From Candidatus Alloruminococcus vanvlietii (GTDB taxonomy: Bacteria; Bacillota; Clostridia; Oscillospirales; Ruminococcaceae): a stretch of 39,588 nt of DNA. Every line of letters begins with the position of its first letter. Position 1 is the stretch's first letter. The position numbers and the translations under genes were made by a program. The notes beneath the pieces are model-generated. The model had not been told where the DNA came from and did no database searches. It saw nothing but the letters and a program-made list of their open reading frames with translations. Shown piece by piece: positions 7,948 through 16,400 of the stretch. Location of the stretch: contig CAJFVS010000045.1 of assembly GCA_904420505.1 (NCBI GenBank), positions 1 through 39,588 of the forward strand, in the 5' to 3' direction.

Positions 7948-8277
7948 ATGTTATTGGATTTTAAACATGCAAACGAGCTGGGGATAAACAACCTAAACGG
8001 CGGCAGCGGTACGGTTTTTGCCAAAATGTTTGCCCAGCCAAACCTGAAAATCCTGTGCAGCCGGCTGCCCAAGGGTGCGTCTATCGGCCTGCATACCCAC
8101 CTTACAAGCTGCGAAATCAATTTTGTGCTAAGCGGCAGCGGCACCGCCGTTTGTGATAACATACCGGAAACCCTTTCGCCCGGCGCTTGCCATTACTGCC
8201 CCAAAGGCTCTGCGCACAGCATCGCCAATACCGGCGCAGACGATTTGGTTTTGTTCACCGTTGTGCCCGAATGTTAG
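7948..8277 (+). CDS. Small single-domain cupin protein
   Basis: 109-aa cupin_2 barrel. The metal-binding motif is present as His49-x-His51-x4-Glu56 (GLHTHLTSCEINFVLSG), with a second-motif His90 (CPKGSAHSIANTG). Such stand-alone cupins may be metal-dependent enzymes or small-ligand sensors; the function cannot be assigned. Five cysteines (37, 55, 69, 81, 84) are more than usual. The ATG at 7948 follows AAGGGGG by about 9-10 bases. It is transcribed divergently from the nicotinamidase operon and ends at a bidirectional hairpin. Confidence 0.85.
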   Translation: MLLDFKHANELGINNLNGGSGTVFAKMFAQPNLKILCSRLPKGASIGLHTHLTSCEINFVLSGSGTAVCDNIPETLSPGACHYCPKGSAHSIANTGADDLVLFTVVPEC

Positions 8278-8332
8278 GCAAGCGTGGTTCTAACCTTTTT
8301 CAGCGGCACTTTGCAAATTTTTCAGCGCAAAC

Positions 8333-8365
8333 GAAAACAGCAGGAGGCACTCTCCTGCTGTTTTC
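8333..8365. terminator. Bidirectional terminator
   Basis: 14-bp perfect stem GAAAACAGCAGGAG / CTCCTGCTGTTTTC with a 5-base loop between the convergent cupin and acyl-CoA synthetase genes. It carries T/A runs at both feet. Confidence 0.9.
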
Positions 8366-8377
8366 ACTTCTAACGTT

Positions 8378-10042
8378 TTATTGTTGTTCCTGTGACGCTT
8401 TGCGGATTTCCACCCGGCGGATTTTGCCGCTAATGGTTTTGGGCAATTCGGGTACAAACTCCACAATGCGGGGGTATTTATAGGGTGCTGTCTGTTTTTT
8501 CACGTAATTTTGCAGTTCTTTTGTCAGCTCTTCGGATGCGGTATACTGCTTGGTGAGCACGATGGTTGCTTTTACCACCTGGCCGCGCACCGGGTCGGGC
8601 GCGCCGGTAATGGCGCATTCCAGCACCGCCGGATGTTCCATCAAAACGCTTTCAATCTCAAACGGCCCAATGCGGTAGCCGGAGGATTTAATCACATCGT
8701 CGGTGCGCCCCACATACCAGAAATACCCGTCCTCGTCGCGCCAGGCGGTGTCGCCGGTGTGGAACAGCCCGTCGTGCCAGGCGTTTTCGGTCAATTCTGG
8801 CGCCCTGTAATAGCCCATGAACAGGTTAAAGGGCAGATGATCTTTGGGGGTGCGCACTACAATTTCGCCAACACTGCCGGTGGGAACCGAATTGCCGTCC
8901 TCGTCCACTAGGTCTACATTATATAAAGGAGACGGGCGGCCCATCGAACCGGGCTTGGGCTCCATGCCCTTGAGGTTGGCGATAACCAGGGTGGTTTCGG
9001 TTTGGCCAAAGCCTTCCATCAATTTCAGGCCGGTGAATTCATAAAAACGGTTGTACACTTCGGGGTTTAAGGCCTCCCCTGCAATGCAGGCATATTGCAG
9101 CGAGGAAAGGTCGTAGTTTTCCATGCCCTCTTTGATGAAAAAGCGGTAGATGGTTGGCGGGGCACAGAAGGATGTGATGCGGTATTTTTGAATCATATGC
9201 AAAAGGTCGGATGGCGCAAATTTGTCAAAGTCGTAAACAAAAATGCAGGTGCCGCAGGTCCACTGCCCGTACAGCTTGCCCCATGCGGCTTTGCCCCAGC
9301 CGGTTTCGGATACCGTAAGGTGCAGCCCGTCGGCGTGGTTGTTCAGCCAGTGCTTGGCGGTAACGATATGGCACAGCGCATAGGTGTGCGCATGCAGCAC
9401 CATTTTGGGGTAACCGGTGGTGCCGGAGGTAAAATACAAAAGCATGCCTTCGTTTACATTGGTTTGCACGCGTTCAAGTTGGTCGCTTTCCTGCTCCAAA
9501 AGGCTGTCAAAATCCAGCCAGCCTTCGCGTTTGCCGCGCACCATAAGTTTGTGCTGCAAAGTGGGGCATTCGGGCTGGGCAGCGTCTACATGTTCGGCTA
9601 CCTCGCCTTCCCCGGTGCAAACAATTGCCTTCACATCCGCTGCATTAAAGCGGTAAACAAAATCCTTTTTGGTAAGCAGGTTGGTTGCCGGGATGGCAAT
9701 TGCCCCGATTTTATGCAAAGCGGTGATGGCAAACCAGTATTGGTAGTGGCGTTTTAACACCAGCATCACCATATCGCCTTTTTTTATCCCTAAGCGGGTG
9801 AACAAATTGGCCGCTTTGTTGGACATTCTGGAAATATCCGCATAGGTAAACACTTTTTCTTCGCCATGTTCGTTGCACCAAATCATGGCGCGCTTCTCTG
9901 GGGCAAGGGCTGCAATGGCGTCTACCACATCGTAGCCAAAGTTGTAATTGTCTTTGTAAGTCAGTTCAAATTTGGTTAAAACGCCGTTTGCGTCAAATTC
10001 TTCTTTGCAAAACTGTTTATAAAAATTTTCCAAGTCTACCAT
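8378..10042 (-). CDS. AMP-forming acyl-CoA synthetase (acyl/short-chain acid:CoA ligase)
   Basis: 554-aa ANL-superfamily enzyme: acid + ATP + CoA to acyl-CoA + AMP + PPi. Core motifs are in order: P-loop YFTSGTTGYPKM (203-214), GFGQTET (344-350), the hinge motif YVGRTDDVIKSSGYRIGPFE (443-462) and PKTISGKIRR (534-543) with catalytic Lys540. The overall pattern resembles medium- or branched-chain acyl-CoA ligases rather than acetyl-CoA synthetase, whose length is ~650. The ATG lies 1 base after the stop of the XRE-cupin gene, so the two are co-translated. Both are downstream of a T-box riboswitch, which implies an amino-acid-linked substrate such as isovalerate, isobutyrate or an aryl acid; this is inference. 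Confidence 0.93.
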   Translation of the reverse strand: MVDLENFYKQFCKEEFDANGVLTKFELTYKDNYNFGYDVVDAIAALAPEKRAMIWCNEHGEEKVFTYADISRMSNKAANLFTRLGIKKGDMVMLVLKRHYQYWFAITALHKIGAIAIPATNLLTKKDFVYRFNAADVKAIVCTGEGEVAEHVDAAQPECPTLQHKLMVRGKREGWLDFDSLLEQESDQLERVQTNVNEGMLLYFTSGTTGYPKMVLHAHTYALCHIVTAKHWLNNHADGLHLTVSETGWGKAAWGKLYGQWTCGTCIFVYDFDKFAPSDLLHMIQKYRITSFCAPPTIYRFFIKEGMENYDLSSLQYACIAGEALNPEVYNRFYEFTGLKLMEGFGQTETTLVIANLKGMEPKPGSMGRPSPLYNVDLVDEDGNSVPTGSVGEIVVRTPKDHLPFNLFMGYYRAPELTENAWHDGLFHTGDTAWRDEDGYFWYVGRTDDVIKSSGYRIGPFEIESVLMEHPAVLECAITGAPDPVRGQVVKATIVLTKQYTASEELTKELQNYVKKQTAPYKYPRIVEFVPELPKTISGKIRRVEIRKASQEQQ

Positions 10043-10043
10043 A

Positions 10044-10631
10044 TTACTCTGCCTCCGAACCCGTTTGTTTCTTTAAGATGATGGCTAAAAAGGTGCATTC
10101 TTCCCCGCCGGTGGCAATCATGCCGTGCCCATGGGAAGAATCATACAAAATGGCGTCGCCTGCATGCAGGTATTCCACATGGTCTTCCAGCTGCACTTTT
10201 AAGCTGCCGGTCAGGATGTAATCAAATTCCTGCCCTTCGTGGGTGGATAAATGAATCGGCGCGTTTTGTTCTTCCTCGTGATAAGGGGCGCAAACCAAAA
10301 AAGGCTCGGCGTATTTGCCTTTGAACAAATGCGCCAGATGCTGGTAGGTAAAGCCCGCGCGGCGTTTGATGGGCAACCCCTGACCTTTGCGCACAATGGA
10401 ATAAAACGAAAGCTTGGGCCGGTCGCCGGTTAACAGTTCAATCATGTCCACGCCAAAACGCTCGGCGCATTTAAACAAAAAGGTAAAGGAAAAATCGCTG
10501 TTTCCGCTTTCCAGCGCCTCATATTCTTCTACGCTTACGCCCGTAACCTGGGCCATTTCTGCAACAGAAATATCCAAAATCTCCCTTAAACCGCGAATTC
10601 GCTCGGCAATTTCAAACAATTTGGTATCCAT
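10044..10631 (-). CDS. XRE-family HTH regulator with C-terminal cupin sensor domain
   Basis: 195-aa putative transcription regulator. Residues ~8-62 form an XRE helix-turn-helix (LDISVAEMAQVTGVSVEEYE), and ~100-190 a cupin barrel (PIHLSTHEGQEFDYILTGSL; DSSHGHGMIATG) expected to bind a small ligand. This is the same architecture as PuuR/SutR-like regulators. The start at 10631 follows GGGAGG by 8 bases, just after the T-box terminator. It is the first gene of a two-gene operon with the acyl-CoA synthetase and probably senses a substrate or product of that enzyme. Its own operator is not evident in the leader. Confidence 0.9.
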   Translation of the reverse strand: MDTKLFEIAERIRGLREILDISVAEMAQVTGVSVEEYEALESGNSDFSFTFLFKCAERFGVDMIELLTGDRPKLSFYSIVRKGQGLPIKRRAGFTYQHLAHLFKGKYAEPFLVCAPYHEEEQNAPIHLSTHEGQEFDYILTGSLKVQLEDHVEYLHAGDAILYDSSHGHGMIATGGEECTFLAIILKKQTGSEAE

Positions 10632-10662
10632 GTGTTTTCCTCCCAACAAGTTTTTGTAAAAT

Positions 10663-10942
10663 AAAAAAACCGCCCTAGTTTTCATAAAATGAAAACTGGG
10701 ACGGAATAATTACCGCGGTACCACCCATATTGCAGCTATTTTGCTGCCACTTACGAAGTTCCAACAAACTCCTGGCCTTAACGCAGCCTTACGTGATTCT
10801 CTACTTGCATTACGCTTTCGGAACCCTGCTCAAAAGGGATAAGATTGTTCCCATTCCTGCCGGCCTCACACCAAATACCGGCTCGCTGTAAGAACGTGTA
10901 TGGAACGCTCCGTCTTTCTCAACGCTTTTGGTTTTTCAATTT
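10663..10942 (-). promoter_or_regulatory. T-box riboswitch (tRNA-sensing leader)
   Basis: Complete T-box on the minus strand. Stem I begins with CAAAAG (10930-10925), which pairs with CTTTTG; it contains the GAGAAAGA K-turn side and the AGCGAGC / TTGGTG distal-loop elements. The T-box core TGGGTGGTACCGCGG lies at 10727-10713. It is followed by a terminator stem (10704-10670; CCGTCCCAGTTTTCAT against ATGAAAACTAGGGCGG) and seven T (10669-10663). By aligning helices with the known glyQS layout, the specifier is most likely CTT (10843-10841, Leu) followed by the conserved A. ATC (10845-10843, Ile) is an alternative register. The riboswitch class is certain; the amino acid is not. Confidence 0.95.
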
Positions 10943-10948
10943 GCAATT

Positions 10949-10977
10949 ATCATATACCTGTTAAAACCATTTGTCAA
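10949..10977 (-). promoter_or_regulatory. Strong sigma-A promoter of the T-box operon
   Basis: Minus strand: consensus TTGACA (10977-10972), 17-base spacer, TATGAT (10954-10949). It starts the T-box leader near 10942 and lies immediately after the stop codon of the HAD gene. Confidence 0.9.
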
Positions 10978-10986
10978 CTGTTTTTT

Positions 10987-11637
10987 TTATAAAAATTGTA
11001 AAATTTCGGTTGGCGTATCCACAACGGCGTCGGCGCCGTTTTGCCAAAGTTCTTCCTTTTGCCGAAACCCCCAGCTTACCCCGATGGTATACACCCCGGC
11101 GTTTTTGCCCGTTTGCATATCCACGCCCGAATCACCGATATACAGCACCTGCCCGCTGGGCTCATCCAGTTCCTGCATAAGCGCCAGCAGCGCCTGCGGG
11201 TCCGGTTTGCGGGGGATATTGTCCCGCTGGCCGTATACGCAAGCAAAAACATCTTTTGCAAAATATTTTGCAATCAATTGCGTGGTAAACGCATGCGGCT
11301 TGTTGGACAACACCGCGCATTTTACCCCTTGTTTTTGCAAATCGCAAAGCATCTGCACAATGCCCGGATAAGGTTTGGTTTCATCCATGGCGTGAATGGC
11401 ATACTGCTCTTTAAATGCTTCATACAGCGCATCCACCTGCTTGGCTGTGGGGTTTTGGTTTTTCAGCATGCGCTCGCACAGCACACGGGTGCCGTTGCCC
11501 ACCATGTATTTGTATTCTTCCACCGTATACCCAAACGGATACCCCAATTGTTTTAGCGCCAAATTGCAGGAAGTGCCCAAGTCGCCGATGGTATCCAACA
11601 GCGTGCCGTCCAAATCGAACACACAAAGCGTTTTCAT
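10987..11637 (-). CDS. HAD-superfamily phosphatase, phosphoglycolate phosphatase-like
   Basis: 216-aa HAD subfamily IA hydrolase. Motif I is DLDGTLLDT near residues 7-15 (nucleophile and acid Asp), motif II is LSNKPH, and motifs III/IV are RKPDP and YIGDSGVD with the Mg-binding Asp. The cap domain between motifs I and II is helical, as in Gph/PGP enzymes, which dephosphorylate 2-phosphoglycolate or other small sugar phosphates; the substrate cannot be read from the sequence. The start at 11637 follows AAGGGA; an upstream Met at 11679 is inside a terminator hairpin and is rejected. No clear own promoter; transcription may come through the preceding terminator or from an undetected weak site. 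Confidence 0.88.
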   Translation of the reverse strand: MKTLCVFDLDGTLLDTIGDLGTSCNLALKQLGYPFGYTVEEYKYMVGNGTRVLCERMLKNQNPTAKQVDALYEAFKEQYAIHAMDETKPYPGIVQMLCDLQKQGVKCAVLSNKPHAFTTQLIAKYFAKDVFACVYGQRDNIPRKPDPQALLALMQELDEPSGQVLYIGDSGVDMQTGKNAGVYTIGVSWGFRQKEELWQNGADAVVDTPTEILQFL

Positions 11638-11661
11638 TTTTATCCCTTCCCTTTTATGGAT

Positions 11662-11693
11662 AACAAAAGCAGGCCCCAAACCATAAGGCCTGC
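11662..11693 (-). terminator. Terminator after the 125-aa membrane protein gene
   Basis: 7-bp stem GCAGGCC / GGCCTGC (11669-11675 and 11687-11693) followed on the minus strand by TTTTGTT. It lies between the membrane protein stop and the HAD start. Confidence 0.75.
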
Positions 11694-11703
11694 CCTTTTT
11701 GCA

Positions 11704-12081
11704 TTATTTGGATGGAACCTTAATATACGTTTTGCGCTTAAGCGATAAAACGATAAAGATTGCCGACATAACCATATCAAACACGCTGCCCAGGAACATG
11801 GTTTCCATCACTTCCACCGTGGCAACGCCAAACAAGCCGATGTAGATTAAATTAAACGCAACCGCTGCCAGCTCAATGATGTAAAAGGCTGTGAGCATGC
11901 GCATGGAAAGTTTTTTCATCACACGCGCAACCACCAGCGCAAGGCCTGCTAAAATCACAATACTGCTTGCAATGATGGTATACAACGGAATATCCAGTTC
12001 CCCTAAGCCCCAAGCGCTTACCAAGCCGATTACCCGCAACAACGTGCGCACGACCATATAATAAAACAGAAATTTTTTCAC
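11704..12081 (-). CDS. Unrecognised four-helix integral membrane protein
   Basis: 125 aa, not recognised. Four hydrophobic stretches are visible (about residues 5-25, 33-53, 62-84 and 90-110), with basic ends (MKK; KRKTYIKVPSK), which fits a small polytopic membrane protein. There are no catalytic or metal motifs. The start is GTG at 12081, preceded by AAAGGGT at a normal distance; the next Met is inside the first helix. It stands alone between the pfkA terminator and its own terminator, with an extended -10 promoter upstream. Confidence 0.8.
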   Translation of the reverse strand: MKKFLFYYMVVRTLLRVIGLVSAWGLGELDIPLYTIIASSIVILAGLALVVARVMKKLSMRMLTAFYIIELAAVAFNLIYIGLFGVATVEVMETMFLGSVFDMVMSAIFIVLSLKRKTYIKVPSK

Positions 12082-12119
12082 AAGACTACCCTTTCATTCT
12101 CACATTTGCATATATTGTA

Positions 12120-12128
12120 AGTATACCA
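12120..12128 (-). promoter_or_regulatory. Extended -10 promoter of the membrane protein gene
   Basis: Minus strand TGG-TATACT (12128-12120); the -35 region is weak. It lies about 40 bases before the GTG start. Confidence 0.6.
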
Positions 12129-12252
12129 TAACTGCCAAAGGCAAGCCTATAGAAAAAACCGATAATTATTTTTGATAATTCTGCGTAAAAATTGTAAAAA
12201 TCCGAAATTTTGACAAAATTTCAGGTATTCTTTGCTAAAAAATTTGTTGTAG

Positions 12253-12295
12253 CAAATTAAAAAGCGGCATAAGGCGGCTTGCCCTGTGCCGCTTT
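12253..12295 (-). terminator. pfkA terminator
   Basis: 9-bp stem AAAGCGGCA / TGCCGCTTT (12261-12269 and 12287-12295) that on the minus strand leads into TTTTTAATTT, just after the pfkA stop codon. Confidence 0.85.
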
Positions 12296-12298
12296 GCT

Positions 12299-13270
12299 TT
12301 AAATGGAAATCTGGCTGGAAATTTTGTACAGCTCCATATCCAGCGTTTTGGTCATCGCCAACGCTTCGTCAATGTCAAAATCCACGATTTTGCCGCCCTG
12401 CATTGCAACCACCCGGTTGGATGAGCCTTTTAACAACAGCTCCACCGCATAATGGCCCATCTCGCTGGCAACCACACGGTCGCGCACGGTGGGCGAACCG
12501 CCGCGCTGCACATGGCCCAACACCGTAGCCCTGGTTTCAATATGGGTAAGGCGCTCAATTTCGCGGGCAAGTTCATCCACTTTGCCATGCCCTTCGGCCA
12601 CAATGACAATAAAATGCTGTTTGCCGGTGCGCTGGCTGCGCTTCATTTTTTCAATGAGCTTATCCAGCACGAACTCTTTTTCCGGTACAATTACGCCGCT
12701 TGCACCGCAAGCCACAGCGGTTTTTAAAGCAATGTGCCCGGCATGGCGCCCCATTACTTCCACCACCGTGCAGCGGTCGTGCGACTGGGTTGTGTCGCGC
12801 AGTTTGTCAATCATCTGCATGGCGGTGTTTACAGCCGTATCGTACCCGATGGTATACTCCGAACAGGCAATGTCGTTATCGATGGTGCCGGGCAGCGCAA
12901 TGCAGGGAATGCCGTATTTGGTCAAATCCCTTGCCCCGCGGAAAGAACCGTCGCCCCCGATGACCACCACGCCGTCGATGCCGGCCTCCAAACAGGTGTT
13001 GCGCGCCTTGGTTAAGCCAGCATCGGTTTTAAATTCATCGCAGCGCGCGGTGTACAATACCGTGCCGCCGCAATGGATAATATCCGAAACGCTGCGCAGG
13101 TTCATTTCAAAAATATCGCCGTTAATCAATCCATTGTACCCTCTGCGGATACCGATTACCCGTATGCCGTTGTAAATAGCGGTTCTAACAACGCTGCGTA
13201 CAGCCGCGTTCATACCCGGGGCGTCGCCGCCGCTTGTTAAAACACCAATGCATTTTAAAGTGCTTTCCAT
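12299..13270 (-). CDS. pfkA: ATP-dependent 6-phosphofructokinase
   Basis: 323-aa glycolytic kinase: fructose 6-phosphate + ATP to fructose 1,6-bisphosphate. The family motifs are all present: LTSGGDAPGMNAA (ATP loop, 11-23), GGDGS (105-109), PGTIDND with catalytic Asp131, MGRHAGHIA and HVQRGGSPT. Gly at the GGDGS position and PGTID (not PKTID) point to ATP rather than pyrophosphate as phosphoryl donor. The length equals bacterial PfkA (~320). ATG at 13270 is chosen; a GTG three codons upstream (GTGACAAGG) with AAGG before it is a real alternative. It follows dnaE, as in many Firmicutes, but a good promoter in the 190-base gap gives it independent expression. Confidence 0.95.
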   Translation of the reverse strand: MESTLKCIGVLTSGGDAPGMNAAVRSVVRTAIYNGIRVIGIRRGYNGLINGDIFEMNLRSVSDIIHCGGTVLYTARCDEFKTDAGLTKARNTCLEAGIDGVVVIGGDGSFRGARDLTKYGIPCIALPGTIDNDIACSEYTIGYDTAVNTAMQMIDKLRDTTQSHDRCTVVEVMGRHAGHIALKTAVACGASGVIVPEKEFVLDKLIEKMKRSQRTGKQHFIVIVAEGHGKVDELAREIERLTHIETRATVLGHVQRGGSPTVRDRVVASEMGHYAVELLLKGSSNRVVAMQGGKIVDFDIDEALAMTKTLDMELYKISSQISI

Positions 13271-13404
13271 CCTTGTCACCAACCTTATTTTACTTGTTCT
13301 AACAGTATTTGTTTCTGGTTCATCGCGCTTACGGCAAAAACGCAAGGCGTAGTGTACTTTGGTAGTATATACATGTTGTCTCATTATCCATGTATCTAAA
13401 AAGC

Positions 13405-13433
13405 ATAATACTATAATGTTATAACATTTGCAA
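13405..13433 (-). promoter_or_regulatory. pfkA promoter with a 14-bp palindrome in the spacer
   Basis: Minus strand: TTGCAA (13433-13428), 17-base spacer, TATTAT (13410-13405). The spacer holds a perfect palindrome AATGTTATAACATT (13415-13428), a possible operator. The leader to the ATG would be about 125 bases. Confidence 0.75.
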
Positions 13434-13459
13434 TGGATGGATTAGATAAAAAACAGCCG

Positions 13460-16400
13460 CTAATTGACAAAAATCACATTGCTATTTCCCAATATTTTTT
13501 GGATTTCTTTAAACATTGGCTCATTCATCTGAACCCACATGCTTTTGGGGGCAAGCATCAACTTCTTTTTGTCCAGAAAATACACGTATACCGGCTCCAA
13601 CCCGTCAAAAATGGACAATATGTTTTTTACCTTTGCAAACTGCGGGCAGTTTTCGCTTTCCACCTTTAAATACAGCCCGCGCTTTTGGGTTTTGGCGCCA
13701 TTCGCGCGCGCTGGGGCCGCCCCCGCCCCGGGGATGCCGTTTTGCACCTGTTCGGGGGTATACATCCGCTCGCAGATAACCGAAGGTTCCTGGTCCTCGC
13801 GCAGCGAAAGGCGCCCTGTAATGCAAACCACCTTGCCCTCCTGCAAAAGGTGGGCGTACTGCTCCAATACTTTGGGGAAACACAGCACCTCTATGCCGCC
13901 GGTCATGTCCTCCACCTGCAAAAAGGCCATTAAGGCGTTTTGCTTGGTGGTTTTGGATTTTTTGCTTAGCACAATGCCCAGGATTACGACATGGTCGTTG
14001 TCATGCAAATCGTGCTCGTCGGCGTATAAAAGCTCGTTGATACGCCTGGCGTGTACCGTGTCCATCAAGCCGGCGTAATCGTTGACCGGATGCCCGGACA
14101 AAAACAGCCCGATGGTGTCTTTTTCCATGGCAAGGCGCTCGTCCAAAGAGTATTCTTCCAGCCGGGGGATGGCGTATTCGGCTTCGATATGGCTGGCGGT
14201 GTCGCCAAACAGGTTCAGCTGCCCTTCTATGCTGCTTTTGCGCTGGGCGTCAATCCCTTCCAAAACCGTAAACGCGCCGTTCATTAAACTTTTGCGGTTG
14301 TAACCAAACTGGTCCAACGCGCCGCATTTGATAAGCCCTTCTAAGGCGCGGCGGTTAAAATCCTTATTTTGCATGCGCTCTAAAAAATCGTAAATCGAGG
14401 TAAAGGGGCCAAAAGCCTTGCGCTGTTCAAGCATGGTATTGATAACCCCGCGGCCCAGATTTTTAATCGCCAGCAGGCCAAAGCGGATACCCTGCTCGCA
14501 AACAGTAAAGCCAAGGGAGCTTTCGTTGATGTCCGGCGGGAGCACCGCAATGCCCATTTTGCTGCACTCGGCGATGTATTCGATGATTTTGCCGGTGGAA
14601 TCGAGCACGCTGGTTAACAGCGCCGCCATGTATTCTTTGGGGTAATGGCATTTTAAATAGGCGGTTTGGTAAGCCACAAGGGCATACGCCGCCGCATGCG
14701 ATTTGTTAAACGCATAGGAGGCAAACGAGCTCATTTCTTCAAAGATTTCCCGGGCAATGGCCTCGGGCACGCCGTTGCGCACACAGCCGGGCACTTCCAC
14801 ATTGCCCGCATCGTCCACAAGGCCGTGGATGAAAATTTCCCGCTCGTGCTCCATCACGTCTTTTTTCTTTTTGCTCATCGCGCGGCGCACAATGTCCGCC
14901 CGGCCGTAAGAATACCCCGCCAGCGCCCTGAAAATCTGCATCACCTGTTCTTGGTAAACAATGCAGCCGTAGGTCACCTTCAAAATCGGCTCCAAAAGCG
15001 GGTGTTTATAAGTAACCAGCTTGGGGTTGTGCCGGTTTTCGATGTATTTGGGAATGGAATCCATAGGCCCCGGGCGGTACAGGGAGATAACGGCGATTAA
15101 ATCCTCCACGCTTTCGGGCCCCAGGTTTTGCAGCACCTGGCGCATGCCGGAGGATTCAAACTGGAACACCCCCAGCCCCCTGCCTTGCGAAAGCATGTCA
15201 AACACGGTTTTATCGTTTAAAGGGATGTTTTCCATACAAAAGGCAGAGTCTTGCTTTTGCACCATTTTTTCGCAGTCGGAAATCACCGTCAGGTTGCGCA
15301 GGCCCAAAAAATCCATCTTCAACAGGCCCAGCTCTTCCAGCGTGGTCATGGTAAACTGGGTGACAATCGCTTCGTCGTTTTTGGCCAGCGGCACATAGGA
15401 AGCTGCTTCCTCGCGGGTAATCACAACCCCGGCCGCATGGGTGGACGCATGCCTGGGCATTCCCTCTACCCGGCGGGCCATATCCACCAGCTTGCGCACT
15501 TGCTCATCGTTTTGGTACATGGTGCGCAGTTCTTTGGACTGTTTCATGGCTTTGTCGATGGTGATGTTCAGTTCCATCGGAATCGCTTTTGCCACTACGT
15601 CTACGGTCTGGTAACTCATCCCCAAAGCGCGCCCCACATCGCGGATGGACGCGCGCGCGGCCATGGTGCCGAAGGTGATAATCTGCGCCACATGGTCCTC
15701 GCCGTATTTTTGCACCACATAGTCGATGACCTCCTGGCGGCGCTCATAGCAAAAGTCGATGTCAAAGTCGGGCATGCTCACGCGCTCGGGGTTTAAAAAG
15801 CGCTCGAACAAGAGGTTATACTGAATGGGGTCAATGCCGGTGATGCCAATGCAGTAAGCGGCCAGGCTGCCCGCACCCGAGCCGCGCCCCGGCCCCACGG
15901 GAATACCCTGTTTTCGGGCGTAGTTGATAAAATCAAACACAATGAGGAAATAATCAATATACCCCATCGTTTCAATGATATTTATTTCGTATTCCAGCCG
16001 CTTTATAACCGCTTCCTCCGGTTGGGGGCCGTATTTTTTGTGCAGCCCTTCGTAGCAAAGCGATACAAAATATTCCTTGTTGTCCATGCCGTTGGGGGCT
16101 TGAAAGTACGGCAGGCGGGTTACGCCAAATGTAAATTCCACGTTGCACCGGTCGGCAATCTGCTGGGTGTTGTAAACCGCCTGGGGGGTATCATGAAACA
16201 GCGCAAGCATTTCCTCTTCGCTTTTGATGTAAAATTCGTCGGTTTTAAACTCCATGGCTTCGCCGTCGCCCACCACATGGTTGGTTTGAATGCAGATGAG
16301 CACGTTCTGCATGGCCGCGTCTTCTTTTAAAATATAGTGCGCGTCGTTGGTGGCCACCAGCGGAATGCCGGTTTCCTCGCTTAAACGCTTGATGCCAAGG

